NCBI GenBank assembly: GCA_945830575.1
Contig: CALZZE010000015.1
Span: 1 to 64,000, forward strand
Origin: an uncultured Subdoligranulum sp.
GTDB lineage: Bacteria > Bacillota > Clostridia > Oscillospirales > Ruminococcaceae
Reading direction: 5' to 3'
Length of the DNA: 64,000 bases
Made by a program: the position numbers and the translations under genes. Under the pieces are notes generated by a model, which was not told where the DNA came from, ran no database searches, and worked only from the letters and a program-made list of their open reading frames with translations. This document shows positions 1-8,288 of this stretch, in pieces. How positions within the stretch are numbered: position 1 is the first letter of the stretch; each line of letters opens with the position of its first letter.

Positions 1-20
1 TCTCGCGGAGCAGCTTGTTT

Positions 21-49
21 ATTATATCTCATTCATTTCCGTTTGTCAA
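21..49 (-). promoter_or_regulatory. sigma-A promoter reading out of the left edge of the window
   Basis: Minus strand TTGACA (44-49), 17 bp, TATAAT (21-26). Confidence 0.7.
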
Positions 50-123
50 GAGGAATTTTGAAGTTTTTTGAAAAACTTTTCTGAGGTTTCTTCACAAGCG
101 CTCTGTCGTGCGACAGCTTGATT

Positions 124-152
124 ATATTACCACATCAGAAGCTCTGTGTCAA
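124..152 (-). promoter_or_regulatory. second tandem sigma-A promoter reading left
   Basis: Minus strand TTGACA (147-152), 17 bp, TAATAT (124-129). Confidence 0.6.
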
Positions 153-196
153 TACCCTTTTTCAACTTTTTTCGAGTTTTTCTGTAACCGTCACGC

Positions 197-231
197 AAAA
201 GCGCGTCATGCCGGAGCATGGCGCGCTTTTT
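197..231. terminator. bidirectional intrinsic terminator
   Basis: aaaagcgcgtcatgccggagcatggcgcgcttttt, GC stem flanked by A and T runs. Confidence 0.7.
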
Positions 232-235
232 GTTG

Positions 236-718
236 TCATTGGGCGGCCCGCCGCTCCCAGAGAGTCTCCTGTGCGGAACACAGCTTATCCGCGATGCAGA
301 CAATGGCTGCCTCTCTGGTGCTGGGAATCAGATGGATGGTGAGCGGCCACATATGGCTTTGGATGATATCCCGCTCGGTGTCATTCAGCCGGAAGATCAC
401 ATCCGCGTTGATGCGGGCGATCAGGGGATGCTTGAACCCATGCCAGTGGGTGATGTGTTTTGCTTTATGCCAGTCATACAGGAAGAAATCGTGGAGGAAC
501 GCGCCCCGCACCAGACTGCATTCATCGGCATGCAGGTTCAGCCGCCGGTTGAGCCAAAAACTGGTGCAGGCCACCCTCATGCAATGCTCATAGGTGGAGA
601 TACATCCATGCTGCACAAATTCCCGCATTGCCATGGCGTTGGGGTCGTCCGCATAGCCGCGCAAAATCGCCTGCACGCAGGCCTTTTCGGCGGCCGTCAG
701 CGCAAAGGTCATGGGCAT
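236..718 (-). CDS. HD domain-containing phosphohydrolase-like protein
   Basis: 160 aa ORF; H..C / HDFFLYD / HITHWHGFKHP pattern typical of small HD proteins. Confidence 0.75.
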   Translation of the reverse strand: MPMTFALTAAEKACVQAILRGYADDPNAMAMREFVQHGCISTYEHCMRVACTSFWLNRRLNLHADECSLVRGAFLHDFFLYDWHKAKHITHWHGFKHPLIARINADVIFRLNDTERDIIQSHMWPLTIHLIPSTREAAIVCIADKLCSAQETLWERRAAQ

Positions 719-757
719 CCCCCTTCCTATTATAAATATGCTTCCGGGATGCCGGTT

Positions 758-2332
758 TTATTCCTCTGCACGCACCGTCATCAGGGTGGTTTTCAGGGGA
801 ATCAGCAGCGCCTTCTCGGTGCAGAACCGCCGCACGCCGCCCTTTCGCAGCAGCGCCGGAATGGCGGGCAGCTCGGCGGTGGTGATGCCGTTCAGGTACA
901 CCGGCACATCCCGCGCCTCGGCGGCCCGCACCACGCAGCTCACCAGCCGCAGCACCGCCGTGGTATCCGCCCGGTAGCCCTCATCGTTGCGGGAAAGTCC
1001 GCAGGTATAGCGGGTCAGGTCGTCCACATCAATGGCGAAAAACATCGCCCCGTTTTCCAGAATTTCCTCCGCCATCAGCGCCGCGGAGGGAATGTCCACC
1101 ACGCAGCCAAAGGGCAGATCCTTGCGGAAGGACACGCCCCGGGCCGTCAGTTCCGCCTTGCAGTCCTCCACTTCCGCCATGCAGGCGCGCCAGGCGTCCG
1201 CATCGGGAATCATCGGCAGCAGAACCCGCAGATCGCCTTCGGTGCCCGCCCGGAGCAGCGCGAGGATCTGGGGCCGGCAGAGCATCGCTCCGTCCAGCCG
1301 GCCTTTGATTTCCCGGCTCCAGGGCGCGTCATCGTCCGCGCCGGAGTCCACCGCACGGATGGCCAGCGGCGTGCCCTCCGCCGCCGCCAGCAGCTGCACA
1401 TATCGTTCGTACTGCTGCTGCTCGCTGACCTCCTCCAGAATCACCGATTCGGTACGCACAAGCCCTACGCCTTCCGCACCGCCGCGCAGTCCTTCGGTGA
1501 TATCGCTGGGCGTGGTGAGGGTGCCGGTGGTGAACAGCTTGAAGGGCACCCCGTCGGTGGTGACGCTGGGCATGGCCACCACCGGGTTTTCCTTGTGCTG
1601 CTCCTTCTGGCGGCGCAGAAACGCCCGCTTGCGGTCTGCCTCGGCCAGATGCGACGCCGTGGGTTCCACCACCAGCACGCCGCGCTCGCCGTCCACGATG
1701 GCCCGGTGATCCGCCGCCAGATTGGCAACGCCCTCCCCCAGCTGTGCCACCGCAGGCACCCCCATGCTGCGGGCCAGAATGGCCGCATGACTGGTGGCGC
1801 TGTCCTTCTCGGAGGCAAGGCCGAGGATCATGCGGCGATCCAGCGTGAACAGGTCGCTGGGAAAAAACTGGTCCGCCACCAGAATGCAGGGCTTTGTGAG
1901 ATGCAGATGCCGGCGGGGACGGCCGTCCAGAATATTCACCACCCTGCGGCAGGCATCGCAGACGTCCACGCTGCGCTCCCGGATATAATCGTTGTCCACA
2001 TTTTGCAGGCGGCCCGCAAAAATCTGCTCCGCCCGCTCCACCGCCGCGGCACTGCCCGCACCGGCGGCTATGTAATCGCCAATCTCGTTGGTGAAGGATT
2101 CATCCTCCAGCAGCGCGATCTGGAAGGTGAGAATGTCTGCGTCCTGACCGCGGGCGTGCTGCTGTAATCGGCGCAGCTCGTCCTTGGCCAGCACGATGGC
2201 GGCCTCATACAAGGCCCGTTCCCGGAAAGGGTCCCCCACAATGCGGTGCAGGCCGGTGGTGCCGTGGTCTATTTGGGCCACCGGCCCCACGACAACGCCG
2301 CCCGACGCGGTGATGCCACGAAATTGATACAT
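758..2332 (-). CDS. ptsI: phosphoenolpyruvate--protein phosphotransferase (PTS enzyme I)
   Basis: 524 aa; SHAAILARSMGVPAV active-site region and GVGLVRTE motif; SD aaggagg. Confidence 0.9.
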   Translation of the reverse strand: MYQFRGITASGGVVVGPVAQIDHGTTGLHRIVGDPFRERALYEAAIVLAKDELRRLQQHARGQDADILTFQIALLEDESFTNEIGDYIAAGAGSAAAVERAEQIFAGRLQNVDNDYIRERSVDVCDACRRVVNILDGRPRRHLHLTKPCILVADQFFPSDLFTLDRRMILGLASEKDSATSHAAILARSMGVPAVAQLGEGVANLAADHRAIVDGERGVLVVEPTASHLAEADRKRAFLRRQKEQHKENPVVAMPSVTTDGVPFKLFTTGTLTTPSDITEGLRGGAEGVGLVRTESVILEEVSEQQQYERYVQLLAAAEGTPLAIRAVDSGADDDAPWSREIKGRLDGAMLCRPQILALLRAGTEGDLRVLLPMIPDADAWRACMAEVEDCKAELTARGVSFRKDLPFGCVVDIPSAALMAEEILENGAMFFAIDVDDLTRYTCGLSRNDEGYRADTTAVLRLVSCVVRAAEARDVPVYLNGITTAELPAIPALLRKGGVRRFCTEKALLIPLKTTLMTVRAEE

Positions 2333-2344
2333 GAAGATCCCTCC

Positions 2345-3526
2345 TTAAAAAAGAGAAACCTGAGAAAGTGCTTTGCTCACCAGCGCGGTGACGAAATCCT
2401 CCGACGCTGCGGCGGCCATGGCACGCTCCCCCAACTGACGGCCCCGATCCTCCTCCTGCCCGAACAACGCCGGGTAGCGGTCGGCGGGGTCCTTGTCAAA
2501 GCTGCCCAAAAAGGTCAGCGCCAACGTGCGAGGCGTATAGGCAATGGACGGGTCCACCCCCATGCGCTCGGCGGCGAGCTCCAGCGGGGCCAGCGCGCCG
2601 CGGGTGGGAGCAGTTGGGTCCGGCTCAAATTCCGGCGGGAATTTTGCCAGCTGACGGGCCAGACTTTCCGCCAGTTTCAGCTCCGGCGCAATGGCAGTCA
2701 CCTGCGACAGCACCTCCTGATAGGCCGCGGCAAATTTCCGCAGGAAATCATCGCTATCCGGCAGAATCCCGTAGGCTGTGCCGCCCATGCGGCCAAAGCT
2801 GCGCATGGTGTCAAAGTAGCCCAGCGCAATGTTGCGCGCCGCACGGTCCTTGTCAAAATCCAGCATGGGGCCAAGGCTCCAATGACAGGAAATGATGCGG
2901 GTGGGCAGGCCGGTGTTGTTGGGGCGGGTGATGCCGACGCCGTCAATTTCAATGCCAATCAACTCCTCCGCGCCCAGTTCGGCGGCGAAATCCAACGGCA
3001 TGTTGTCCCGCCAACCGCCGTCAATGTAATCCACGCCGTCAATGCAGCGGGGCCGCAGCGCCGGAAAACAGGCGCTGGAGGCCAGCAGATAGTCCTTGAG
3101 CTGGCCCTGGGGAATATCCTCCATCTGCACACGGACGCTTTCCAGCGTTTCCTTGACGGTCATGACAAGGCCGAACCGGATGGGCGAATGACGGAGCAGC
3201 TCCTCGTCCAGATATTTGTCGATGGTGTCCCCCAGCGGCTCCACATCCAGACCGCCGCTGTCCACCACATCCTTGAAAAAGTCCCGCAGCTCCTGACGGT
3301 CGGCGGATTTCGGCATTTCCAGAACGTTGTGAACATCCATCGAGGTCCACAGCTCCACCGCCTCGTCCAGCTTGCCCATGGTGAACATGGCGCCGTTCAG
3401 GCTGCCCACGCTGGCTCCCGTGATGATGTCCGGCCGCAGCCCCAGCTCCAACAGCGCCTTGTAAGCGCCCACCTGATAACTTCCTTTTGCTCCGCCGCCT
3501 GCCAGAACCAGCCCCAGCTTTCCCAT
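2345..3526 (-). CDS. patatin-like phospholipase family protein
   Basis: GGGAKGSYQVGAY oxyanion motif and GASVGSLNG nucleophile elbow. Confidence 0.88.
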   Translation of the reverse strand: MGKLGLVLAGGGAKGSYQVGAYKALLELGLRPDIITGASVGSLNGAMFTMGKLDEAVELWTSMDVHNVLEMPKSADRQELRDFFKDVVDSGGLDVEPLGDTIDKYLDEELLRHSPIRFGLVMTVKETLESVRVQMEDIPQGQLKDYLLASSACFPALRPRCIDGVDYIDGGWRDNMPLDFAAELGAEELIGIEIDGVGITRPNNTGLPTRIISCHWSLGPMLDFDKDRAARNIALGYFDTMRSFGRMGGTAYGILPDSDDFLRKFAAAYQEVLSQVTAIAPELKLAESLARQLAKFPPEFEPDPTAPTRGALAPLELAAERMGVDPSIAYTPRTLALTFLGSFDKDPADRYPALFGQEEDRGRQLGERAMAAAASEDFVTALVSKALSQVSLF

Positions 3527-3703
3527 GCCCTATCCTCCCTGCTACACAATGTAACACTTGTTGTTTTTCTTATTATATCATTTTCTGATGGCATTTACCA
3601 GTGAGAGAGGGCGCATTTTGCGATTTTTCTTCTAATTACTTGCAACGGGGCCGTCATGCGTGTATGATAGAGGAAAGGTTCAGTACGAAGGAGTTGTTTT
3701 TTT

Positions 3704-4633
3704 ATGAGCGAAAAGCCCATTCTTGTTGTGATGGCCGCCGGCATGGGCAGCCGTTACGGCGGTTTGAAACAGATCGATCCCGTCGGCCCCAGCGGGGAGG
3801 CGATCCTGGATTACAGCCTGTATGACGCGCGCCGCGCCGGATTTGAAACAGTGGTCTTTATCATCAAGCACGAGATCGAGGACGCTTTCAAGGAGGCGGT
3901 GGGCGCCCGCGCCCTGCGCGCCGGGCTGGAGGTCCGTTACGCCTACCAGCAGTTGGAGCTGCTGCCGGAGGGATTCTCTGTGCCGGAGGGACGCCAGAAG
4001 CCCTGGGGCACCGCCCACGCGGTGTTGTCCGCCCGGGAGGCCATCGGAAACGCCCCGTTTGCCGTCATCAATGCAGACGATTATTACGGCCCGGCCGGGT
4101 TCCGGCTGGTGTATGAGTACCTGTCCCAGCCCCATGACACTGATAAGGCCGCGTGGGCGATGGTGGGCTTTCTGCTGGGCAACACGGTCAGCGAGAACGG
4201 CTCGGTGAGCCGGGGCGTCTGCGTGACCGATGCCGCCGGCGACCTTGTGAGCGTCACCGAGCGTACCTGCATCGAGACCTATGAGGGCGGCATCCACTAC
4301 ACCGAGGATGACGGTGCCAGCTGGACCGACCTGCCTGCCGACGCCATCGTGTCCATGAATCTGTGGGGCTTCACCAATGCGTTCCTACAGGAAGCACAGG
4401 CCGGGTTTGCGGCCTTCCTGCAACAAAATCTGCCGGTGAACCCGCTGAAATGCGAGTATTACCTGCCCAGCGTGGTGACCGCCGCGCTGGAGGAGGGCAA
4501 AGCGTCGGTGCATGTGCTGACCAGCACCGACAAATGGTACGGCATCACCTACCGGGAGGACAAGCCCGCGCTGGTGGAGGCGCTGCGCCGCATGAGCGCC
4601 GAGGGCCTGTACCCGCAGGACAAACTGTTCTGA
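3704..4633 (+). CDS. nucleotidyltransferase (NDP-sugar pyrophosphorylase-like)
   Basis: MAAGMGSRYGGLKQ N-terminal signature; upstream TTGCAA-17-TATGAT. Confidence 0.8.
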   Translation: MSEKPILVVMAAGMGSRYGGLKQIDPVGPSGEAILDYSLYDARRAGFETVVFIIKHEIEDAFKEAVGARALRAGLEVRYAYQQLELLPEGFSVPEGRQKPWGTAHAVLSAREAIGNAPFAVINADDYYGPAGFRLVYEYLSQPHDTDKAAWAMVGFLLGNTVSENGSVSRGVCVTDAAGDLVSVTERTCIETYEGGIHYTEDDGASWTDLPADAIVSMNLWGFTNAFLQEAQAGFAAFLQQNLPVNPLKCEYYLPSVVTAALEEGKASVHVLTSTDKWYGITYREDKPALVEALRRMSAEGLYPQDKLF

Positions 4634-4649
4634 TTTTACACAGAGCAAC

Positions 4650-4685
4650 AAAAAATCCGCCGCGCAGCTGCGCGACGGATTTTTT
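4650..4685. terminator. bidirectional terminator between convergent genes
   Basis: aaaaaatccgccgcgcagctgcgcgacggattttttt. Confidence 0.85.
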
Positions 4686-4703
4686 TGCTTTGAACGAGTG
4701 AAA

Positions 4704-5093
4704 TTACTTCAGCTCGACCTTGGCGCCGACCTCTTCCAGCTTCTTCTGGATCTCCTCGGCGTCGGCCTTGGAAGCCTGCTCCTTCAGCTTGGCATCGGGA
4801 GTCTCGACCAGCTTCTTGGCCTCCATCAGGGAAGCGCCGGTGATCTCCTTGACGGCCTTGATGACCTGCATCTTGTTGCCGCCAACATCCTTCAGGATGA
4901 CGTCAAACTCGGTCTTCTCCTCCTCAGCGGGAGCAGCAGCAGCGGCAGCGGCGGGAGCGGCAGCGGCAACAGCGGAAACACCGAACTCCTCGCAGATGGT
5001 GTCAACGAGCTCTTTCAGTTCCAGAACAGTCATAGTCTTGACAGACTCGACAATGGCAGTGATCTTCTCAGAAGCCATGATAAATACCTCCAT
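4704..5093 (-). CDS. rplL: 50S ribosomal protein L7/L12
   Basis: Ala-rich hinge and C-terminal EAKKLVE region. Confidence 0.97.
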   Translation of the reverse strand: MEVFIMASEKITAIVESVKTMTVLELKELVDTICEEFGVSAVAAAAPAAAAAAAPAEEEKTEFDVILKDVGGNKMQVIKAVKEITGASLMEAKKLVETPDAKLKEQASKADAEEIQKKLEEVGAKVELK

Positions 5094-5157
5094 AATTTTT
5101 ATTGTGTTGTGTTTGTGCGGCGTCTACGCCGCGGCAGGCAGAAACCTCAGGCAGCCA

Positions 5158-5670
5158 TTAAGCAGCCTCTTCCTCCTGCTTGTCGACGATCCCCTGCAGG
5201 GCGACCGCCAGACCGCCAATGATGCCGTTGAGGCTGCCGGCCAGCATGGACAGCAGACCCTCGCGGTTGGGCATGGTGGACAGGCTCTTGACACCGGCGG
5301 CGTCCATGACCTGACCATCGCAGAAGCCACCCTTGACGGTGAAACGCTTGGTCTTATCGGCGTCCGCAAACTTGCACAGGATGCGGGCAGCAGCGGCGGG
5401 GTCCTCAGCAGACAGAGCGATGGCCGTGTCACCCTTGAAGTACTCAGCCAGAGCCTCGTACTGGGTGCCCTTGACCGCCAGACGCAGCATGGTGTTCTTC
5501 ACGACCATGTATTCCACGCCTGCCTCGCGCAGCTCCTTACGCAGCTTGGTGTCGTTCTCAACGCTGATGCCGTTGTAGGCGACCACCACGCCAGCCAGAG
5601 AACCGGCGATCTTCTCGTTCATCTCCTTGACGAACGCCTTCTTGGATTCCAGAATCTTTGCGCTGGGCAT
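5158..5670 (-). CDS. rplJ: 50S ribosomal protein L10
   Basis: Sequence and position before rplL. Confidence 0.97.
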   Translation of the reverse strand: MPSAKILESKKAFVKEMNEKIAGSLAGVVVAYNGISVENDTKLRKELREAGVEYMVVKNTMLRLAVKGTQYEALAEYFKGDTAIALSAEDPAAAARILCKFADADKTKRFTVKGGFCDGQVMDAAGVKSLSTMPNREGLLSMLAGSLNGIIGGLAVALQGIVDKQEEEAA

Positions 5671-5836
5671 TTTACTTTCACCTCGTTCCTATAGACAGGA
5701 TAAGAAAAAGCCTCCCTCCCGGCACACCGGAAAAGAGGCTTTGAAAGCACACACTTACAAAACGCACGTTTCTCGGCAGGCGGCCGGTTGGCCTTATGCT
5801 GAAATCAGCACCTGCTGTCTTAAAAACAGCTTAATT
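5671..5836 (-). ncRNA. ribosomal protein L10 leader (autoregulatory)
   Basis: Long leader between a promoter and rplJ; GCCGAGAAA kink-turn-like segment; terminator aaagcctc...gaggcttttt (5707-5742). Confidence 0.75.
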
Positions 5837-5865
5837 AGTATACCACGGAAACGTGGGTTTGTCAA
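5837..5865 (-). promoter_or_regulatory. rplJL promoter
   Basis: TTGACA (5860-5865), 17 bp, TATACT (5837-5842) on the minus strand. Confidence 0.8.
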
Positions 5866-5894
5866 GAGGGTGTCAGAAAAACGCAGAGTCTTCC

Positions 5895-6587
5895 TTATAC
5901 GCCGTACTTGTTGGTGGCAACGCGGACGCCGGGGCCCATGGTGGTGGCCACAGTGGCGCTCTTGAAGTACTGGCCCTTGGCAGCGGCGGGCTTCGCCTTG
6001 GCGATGGCCTCCAGAACGGTGTTCAGGTTGACCATCAGCTTCTCGGCGCCGAAGGAGGCCTTGCCGATGGGCACATGGATGATGTTCTGCTTGTCCAGAC
6101 GGTACTCGATCTTACCGGCCTTGGCGTCGGTGACAGCCTTGCCAACGTCGGGGGTCACAGTGCCGGCCTTGGGGTTGGGCATCAGACCACGGGGGCCAAG
6201 GATCTTACCCAGACGGCCAACGCGGCCCATCATGTCGGGGGTGGTGACCAGCACATCGAAGTCCAGGTAACCGCCCTGGATCTTGGCGATCAGATCGTCG
6301 TCACCGACCTCCTGCGCGCCGGCAGCCTCAGCGGCCTTGGCGGCGTCGCCCTTGGCGATGGCGATGACGCGGACGTTCTTGCCGGTGCCGTTGGGCAGGA
6401 CCACAGCGCCGCGGACCTGCTGGTCAGCGTGGCGGCTGTCAACACCCAGACGGACATGCAGCTCGACGGTCTCGTCAAACTTGGCGGTGGCAGTCTTGCA
6501 GGCAAGCTCCAGCGCCTCGTTGGGTTCATAAACCTTGCTGCGCTCAATGAGCTTGGCAGCATCCGTATATTTCTTACCGTGTTTCAT
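5895..6587 (-). CDS. rplA: 50S ribosomal protein L1
   Basis: 230 aa; [17 protein letters not shown] signature. Confidence 0.97.
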   Translation of the reverse strand: MKHGKKYTDAAKLIERSKVYEPNEALELACKTATAKFDETVELHVRLGVDSRHADQQVRGAVVLPNGTGKNVRVIAIAKGDAAKAAEAAGAQEVGDDDLIAKIQGGYLDFDVLVTTPDMMGRVGRLGKILGPRGLMPNPKAGTVTPDVGKAVTDAKAGKIEYRLDKQNIIHVPIGKASFGAEKLMVNLNTVLEAIAKAKPAAAKGQYFKSATVATTMGPGVRVATNKYGV

Positions 6588-6603
6588 TGTGGCGTTCCTC
6601 CTC

Positions 6604-7029
6604 TCAACCCTCGACGGTCACGCCCATGCTGCGGGCGGTACCCTTGATCATGCTGACGGCAGCCTCGAGAGAAGCGGCGTTCAGGTCGGGCATCTTGGTC
6701 TTGGCGATCTCCTCGGCCTGGGCCAGGGTGATGGAGCCGACCTTGTTCTTGTTGGGAACACCGGAAGCGGTGTCAATGCCGGCGGCCTTCTTGATGAGCA
6801 CGGGAGCCGGCGGGGTCTTGGTGATGAAGGAGAAGGAGCGGTCGGCATACACAGTGATGACGACGGGGATGATCATGCCGATCTGACCCTTGGTGCGCTC
6901 GTTGAACTCCTTGGTGAACGCCATGATGTTGACGCCCTTCTGACCCAGAGCAGGGCCAACAGGGGGCGCGGGAGTCGCCTTGCCGGCGGGAATTTGCAGC
7001 TTGATGTAGCCAGTGATTTTCTGTGCCAT
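6604..7029 (-). CDS. rplK: 50S ribosomal protein L11 (start trimmed to MAQKITGY)
   Basis: [26 protein letters not shown] signature; SD ggaggtg. Confidence 0.96.
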   Translation of the reverse strand: MAQKITGYIKLQIPAGKATPAPPVGPALGQKGVNIMAFTKEFNERTKGQIGMIIPVVITVYADRSFSFITKTPPAPVLIKKAAGIDTASGVPNKNKVGSITLAQAEEIAKTKMPDLNAASLEAAVSMIKGTARSMGVTVEG

Positions 7030-7051
7030 AATACTTTGCACCTCCAGAATT

Positions 7052-7088
7052 TGTGGTGAGTTGCGGCCTACGGTGCAGGCCTCCCACG
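7052..7088 (-). ncRNA. candidate L1-binding leader of rplKA
   Basis: Minus strand CCGTGGGAGGCCTGCACCGTAGGCCGCAACTCACCACA resembles the 23S L1-stalk GUGGGAGGC...CCAC pattern. Confidence 0.55.
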
Positions 7089-7159
7089 GGCGCATGACCA
7101 TCACACGCCCTATAAAAACCGACTTGCGGTTCTTACCGGAAATTGTTTTGCTCCTTCAA

Positions 7160-7699
7160 TCAGAGCAGCTTGACCTCGTGCAGCTCCAGCTCGGCGGGCA
7201 GCTCGCGGCCAAACATGGTGATCTTGACGCGCACCTTGCGCGCCGGAATGTCGATCTCCTCCACGGTGCCGACGGAGCCTTCCATCGGACCGGCGGTGAT
7301 CTCCACGGCATCGCCGACCTGATATTCCACCTTCAGGTCGGTGACCACCTCAACGCCCATCTTGGCAACTTCGTCCTCGGTGAGAGGCTCCGGCTTGGAA
7401 TCCGGCCCGACGAAGCCGGTGCAGCCGCGCGTGTTGCGCACGATGTACCAGGTGTTGTCGTTCATGACCATCTTCACAAAGACGTAGCCGGGGTACAGCT
7501 TGTGCTGGACCTCCTTTTCGCCGGTCTTGTTGCCGCGCTTATCGAAGACTTCCTCGATGGCGGTCTCGGTGGGGACCTTTGCATCGCAGATCAGGTCCAG
7601 CATCTGGCGGTTTTCCGCCGTGGTCATCAGGTCCTGCGCGACCTTGTTCTCGTAGCCGGAATAGGTATGCACCACATACCAGCGCGATTCATCAGCCAT
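7160..7699 (-). CDS. nusG: transcription termination/antitermination protein NusG
   Basis: RWYVVHTYSGYENKV N-terminus and a KOW domain. Confidence 0.97.
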   Translation of the reverse strand: MADESRWYVVHTYSGYENKVAQDLMTTAENRQMLDLICDAKVPTETAIEEVFDKRGNKTGEKEVQHKLYPGYVFVKMVMNDNTWYIVRNTRGCTGFVGPDSKPEPLTEDEVAKMGVEVVTDLKVEYQVGDAVEITAGPMEGSVGTVEEIDIPARKVRVKITMFGRELPAELELHEVKLL

Positions 7700-7715
7700 T
7701 GGTTGCCTCCTAAAG

Positions 7716-7991
7716 TCAGGCGCCGATCATCAGCTGAATGACGCCGCCAAAGACCAGATCCAGAAGGATGAGCACCACTGCGGCAATAATCACCACGATG
7801 ATGACGGTGACCGTGTTGGTCTTGACATCCTTCTTGCTGGGCCACACGACCTTTTTCAGCTCGCTCTTGGTATCTTTGAAATACTTGACGATGCGGCCGA
7901 AAAAGCCTTTGACCTTATCAAGGAAAGAAGGCTTTTTGCCCTTCTTGTCCTGCGCCTTGGCGGTGGCCTCGGTTTTCTTGTTCTCAGCCAT
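7716..7991 (-). CDS. secE: preprotein translocase subunit SecE
   Basis: Small protein with one C-terminal TM; ELKKVVWPSKKD motif. Confidence 0.95.
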   Translation of the reverse strand: MAENKKTEATAKAQDKKGKKPSFLDKVKGFFGRIVKYFKDTKSELKKVVWPSKKDVKTNTVTVIIVVIIAAVVLILLDLVFGGVIQLMIGA

Positions 7992-8002
7992 CGGTAAGCT
8001 CC

Positions 8003-8152
8003 TTACTTCGTTTCGCGGTGAACGGTATGCTTTTTGCAGAAACGGCAGTACTTCTTCATCTCCAGGCGGTCAGGATTGTTCTTCTTGTTCTTCTGCTTGT
8101 TGTAGTTGCGCTGCTTGCACTCGGTGCAGGCCAGGGTAATTTTGACAGTCAT
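8003..8152 (-). CDS. rpmG: 50S ribosomal protein L33
   Basis: 49 aa [17 protein letters not shown]...[14 protein letters not shown]. Confidence 0.96.
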   Translation of the reverse strand: MTVKITLACTECKQRNYNKQKNKKNNPDRLEMKKYCRFCKKHTVHRETK

Positions 8153-8251
8153 CGTTCGGCACCTCCATTTAACGGTTTTGTAAGCCTCCCTCGGTGTGCG
8201 GGGCGCCCAAAAAACAGGCATAAAAAATAAACCCGCAAAAGAGGTGATACC

Positions 8252-8280
8252 ACTATATCACATCTTTTACGGGAAGTCAA
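8252..8280 (-). promoter_or_regulatory. rpmG-secE-nusG promoter
   Basis: TTGACT (8275-8280), 17 bp, TATAGT (8252-8257) on the minus strand. Confidence 0.75.
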
Positions 8281-8288
8281 GAACTTTT

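Noticed and set aside
218-2167. Long plus-strand ORF (649 aa) opposite ptsI and the HD gene
   Set aside because: Low-complexity His/Gly/Arg-rich translation antisense to a recognisable protein; an artefact of GC-rich third positions.
3690-3704. SD plus T-run before the nucleotidyltransferase ATG as a fifth SD-in-terminator case
   Set aside because: No upstream complementary arm (CAACTCCTTC) found; vegetative TTGCAA-17-TATGAT promoter present.
4915-4985. Repetitive GCAGCGGC tract
   Set aside because: Encodes the Ala-rich hinge of L7/L12; expected.
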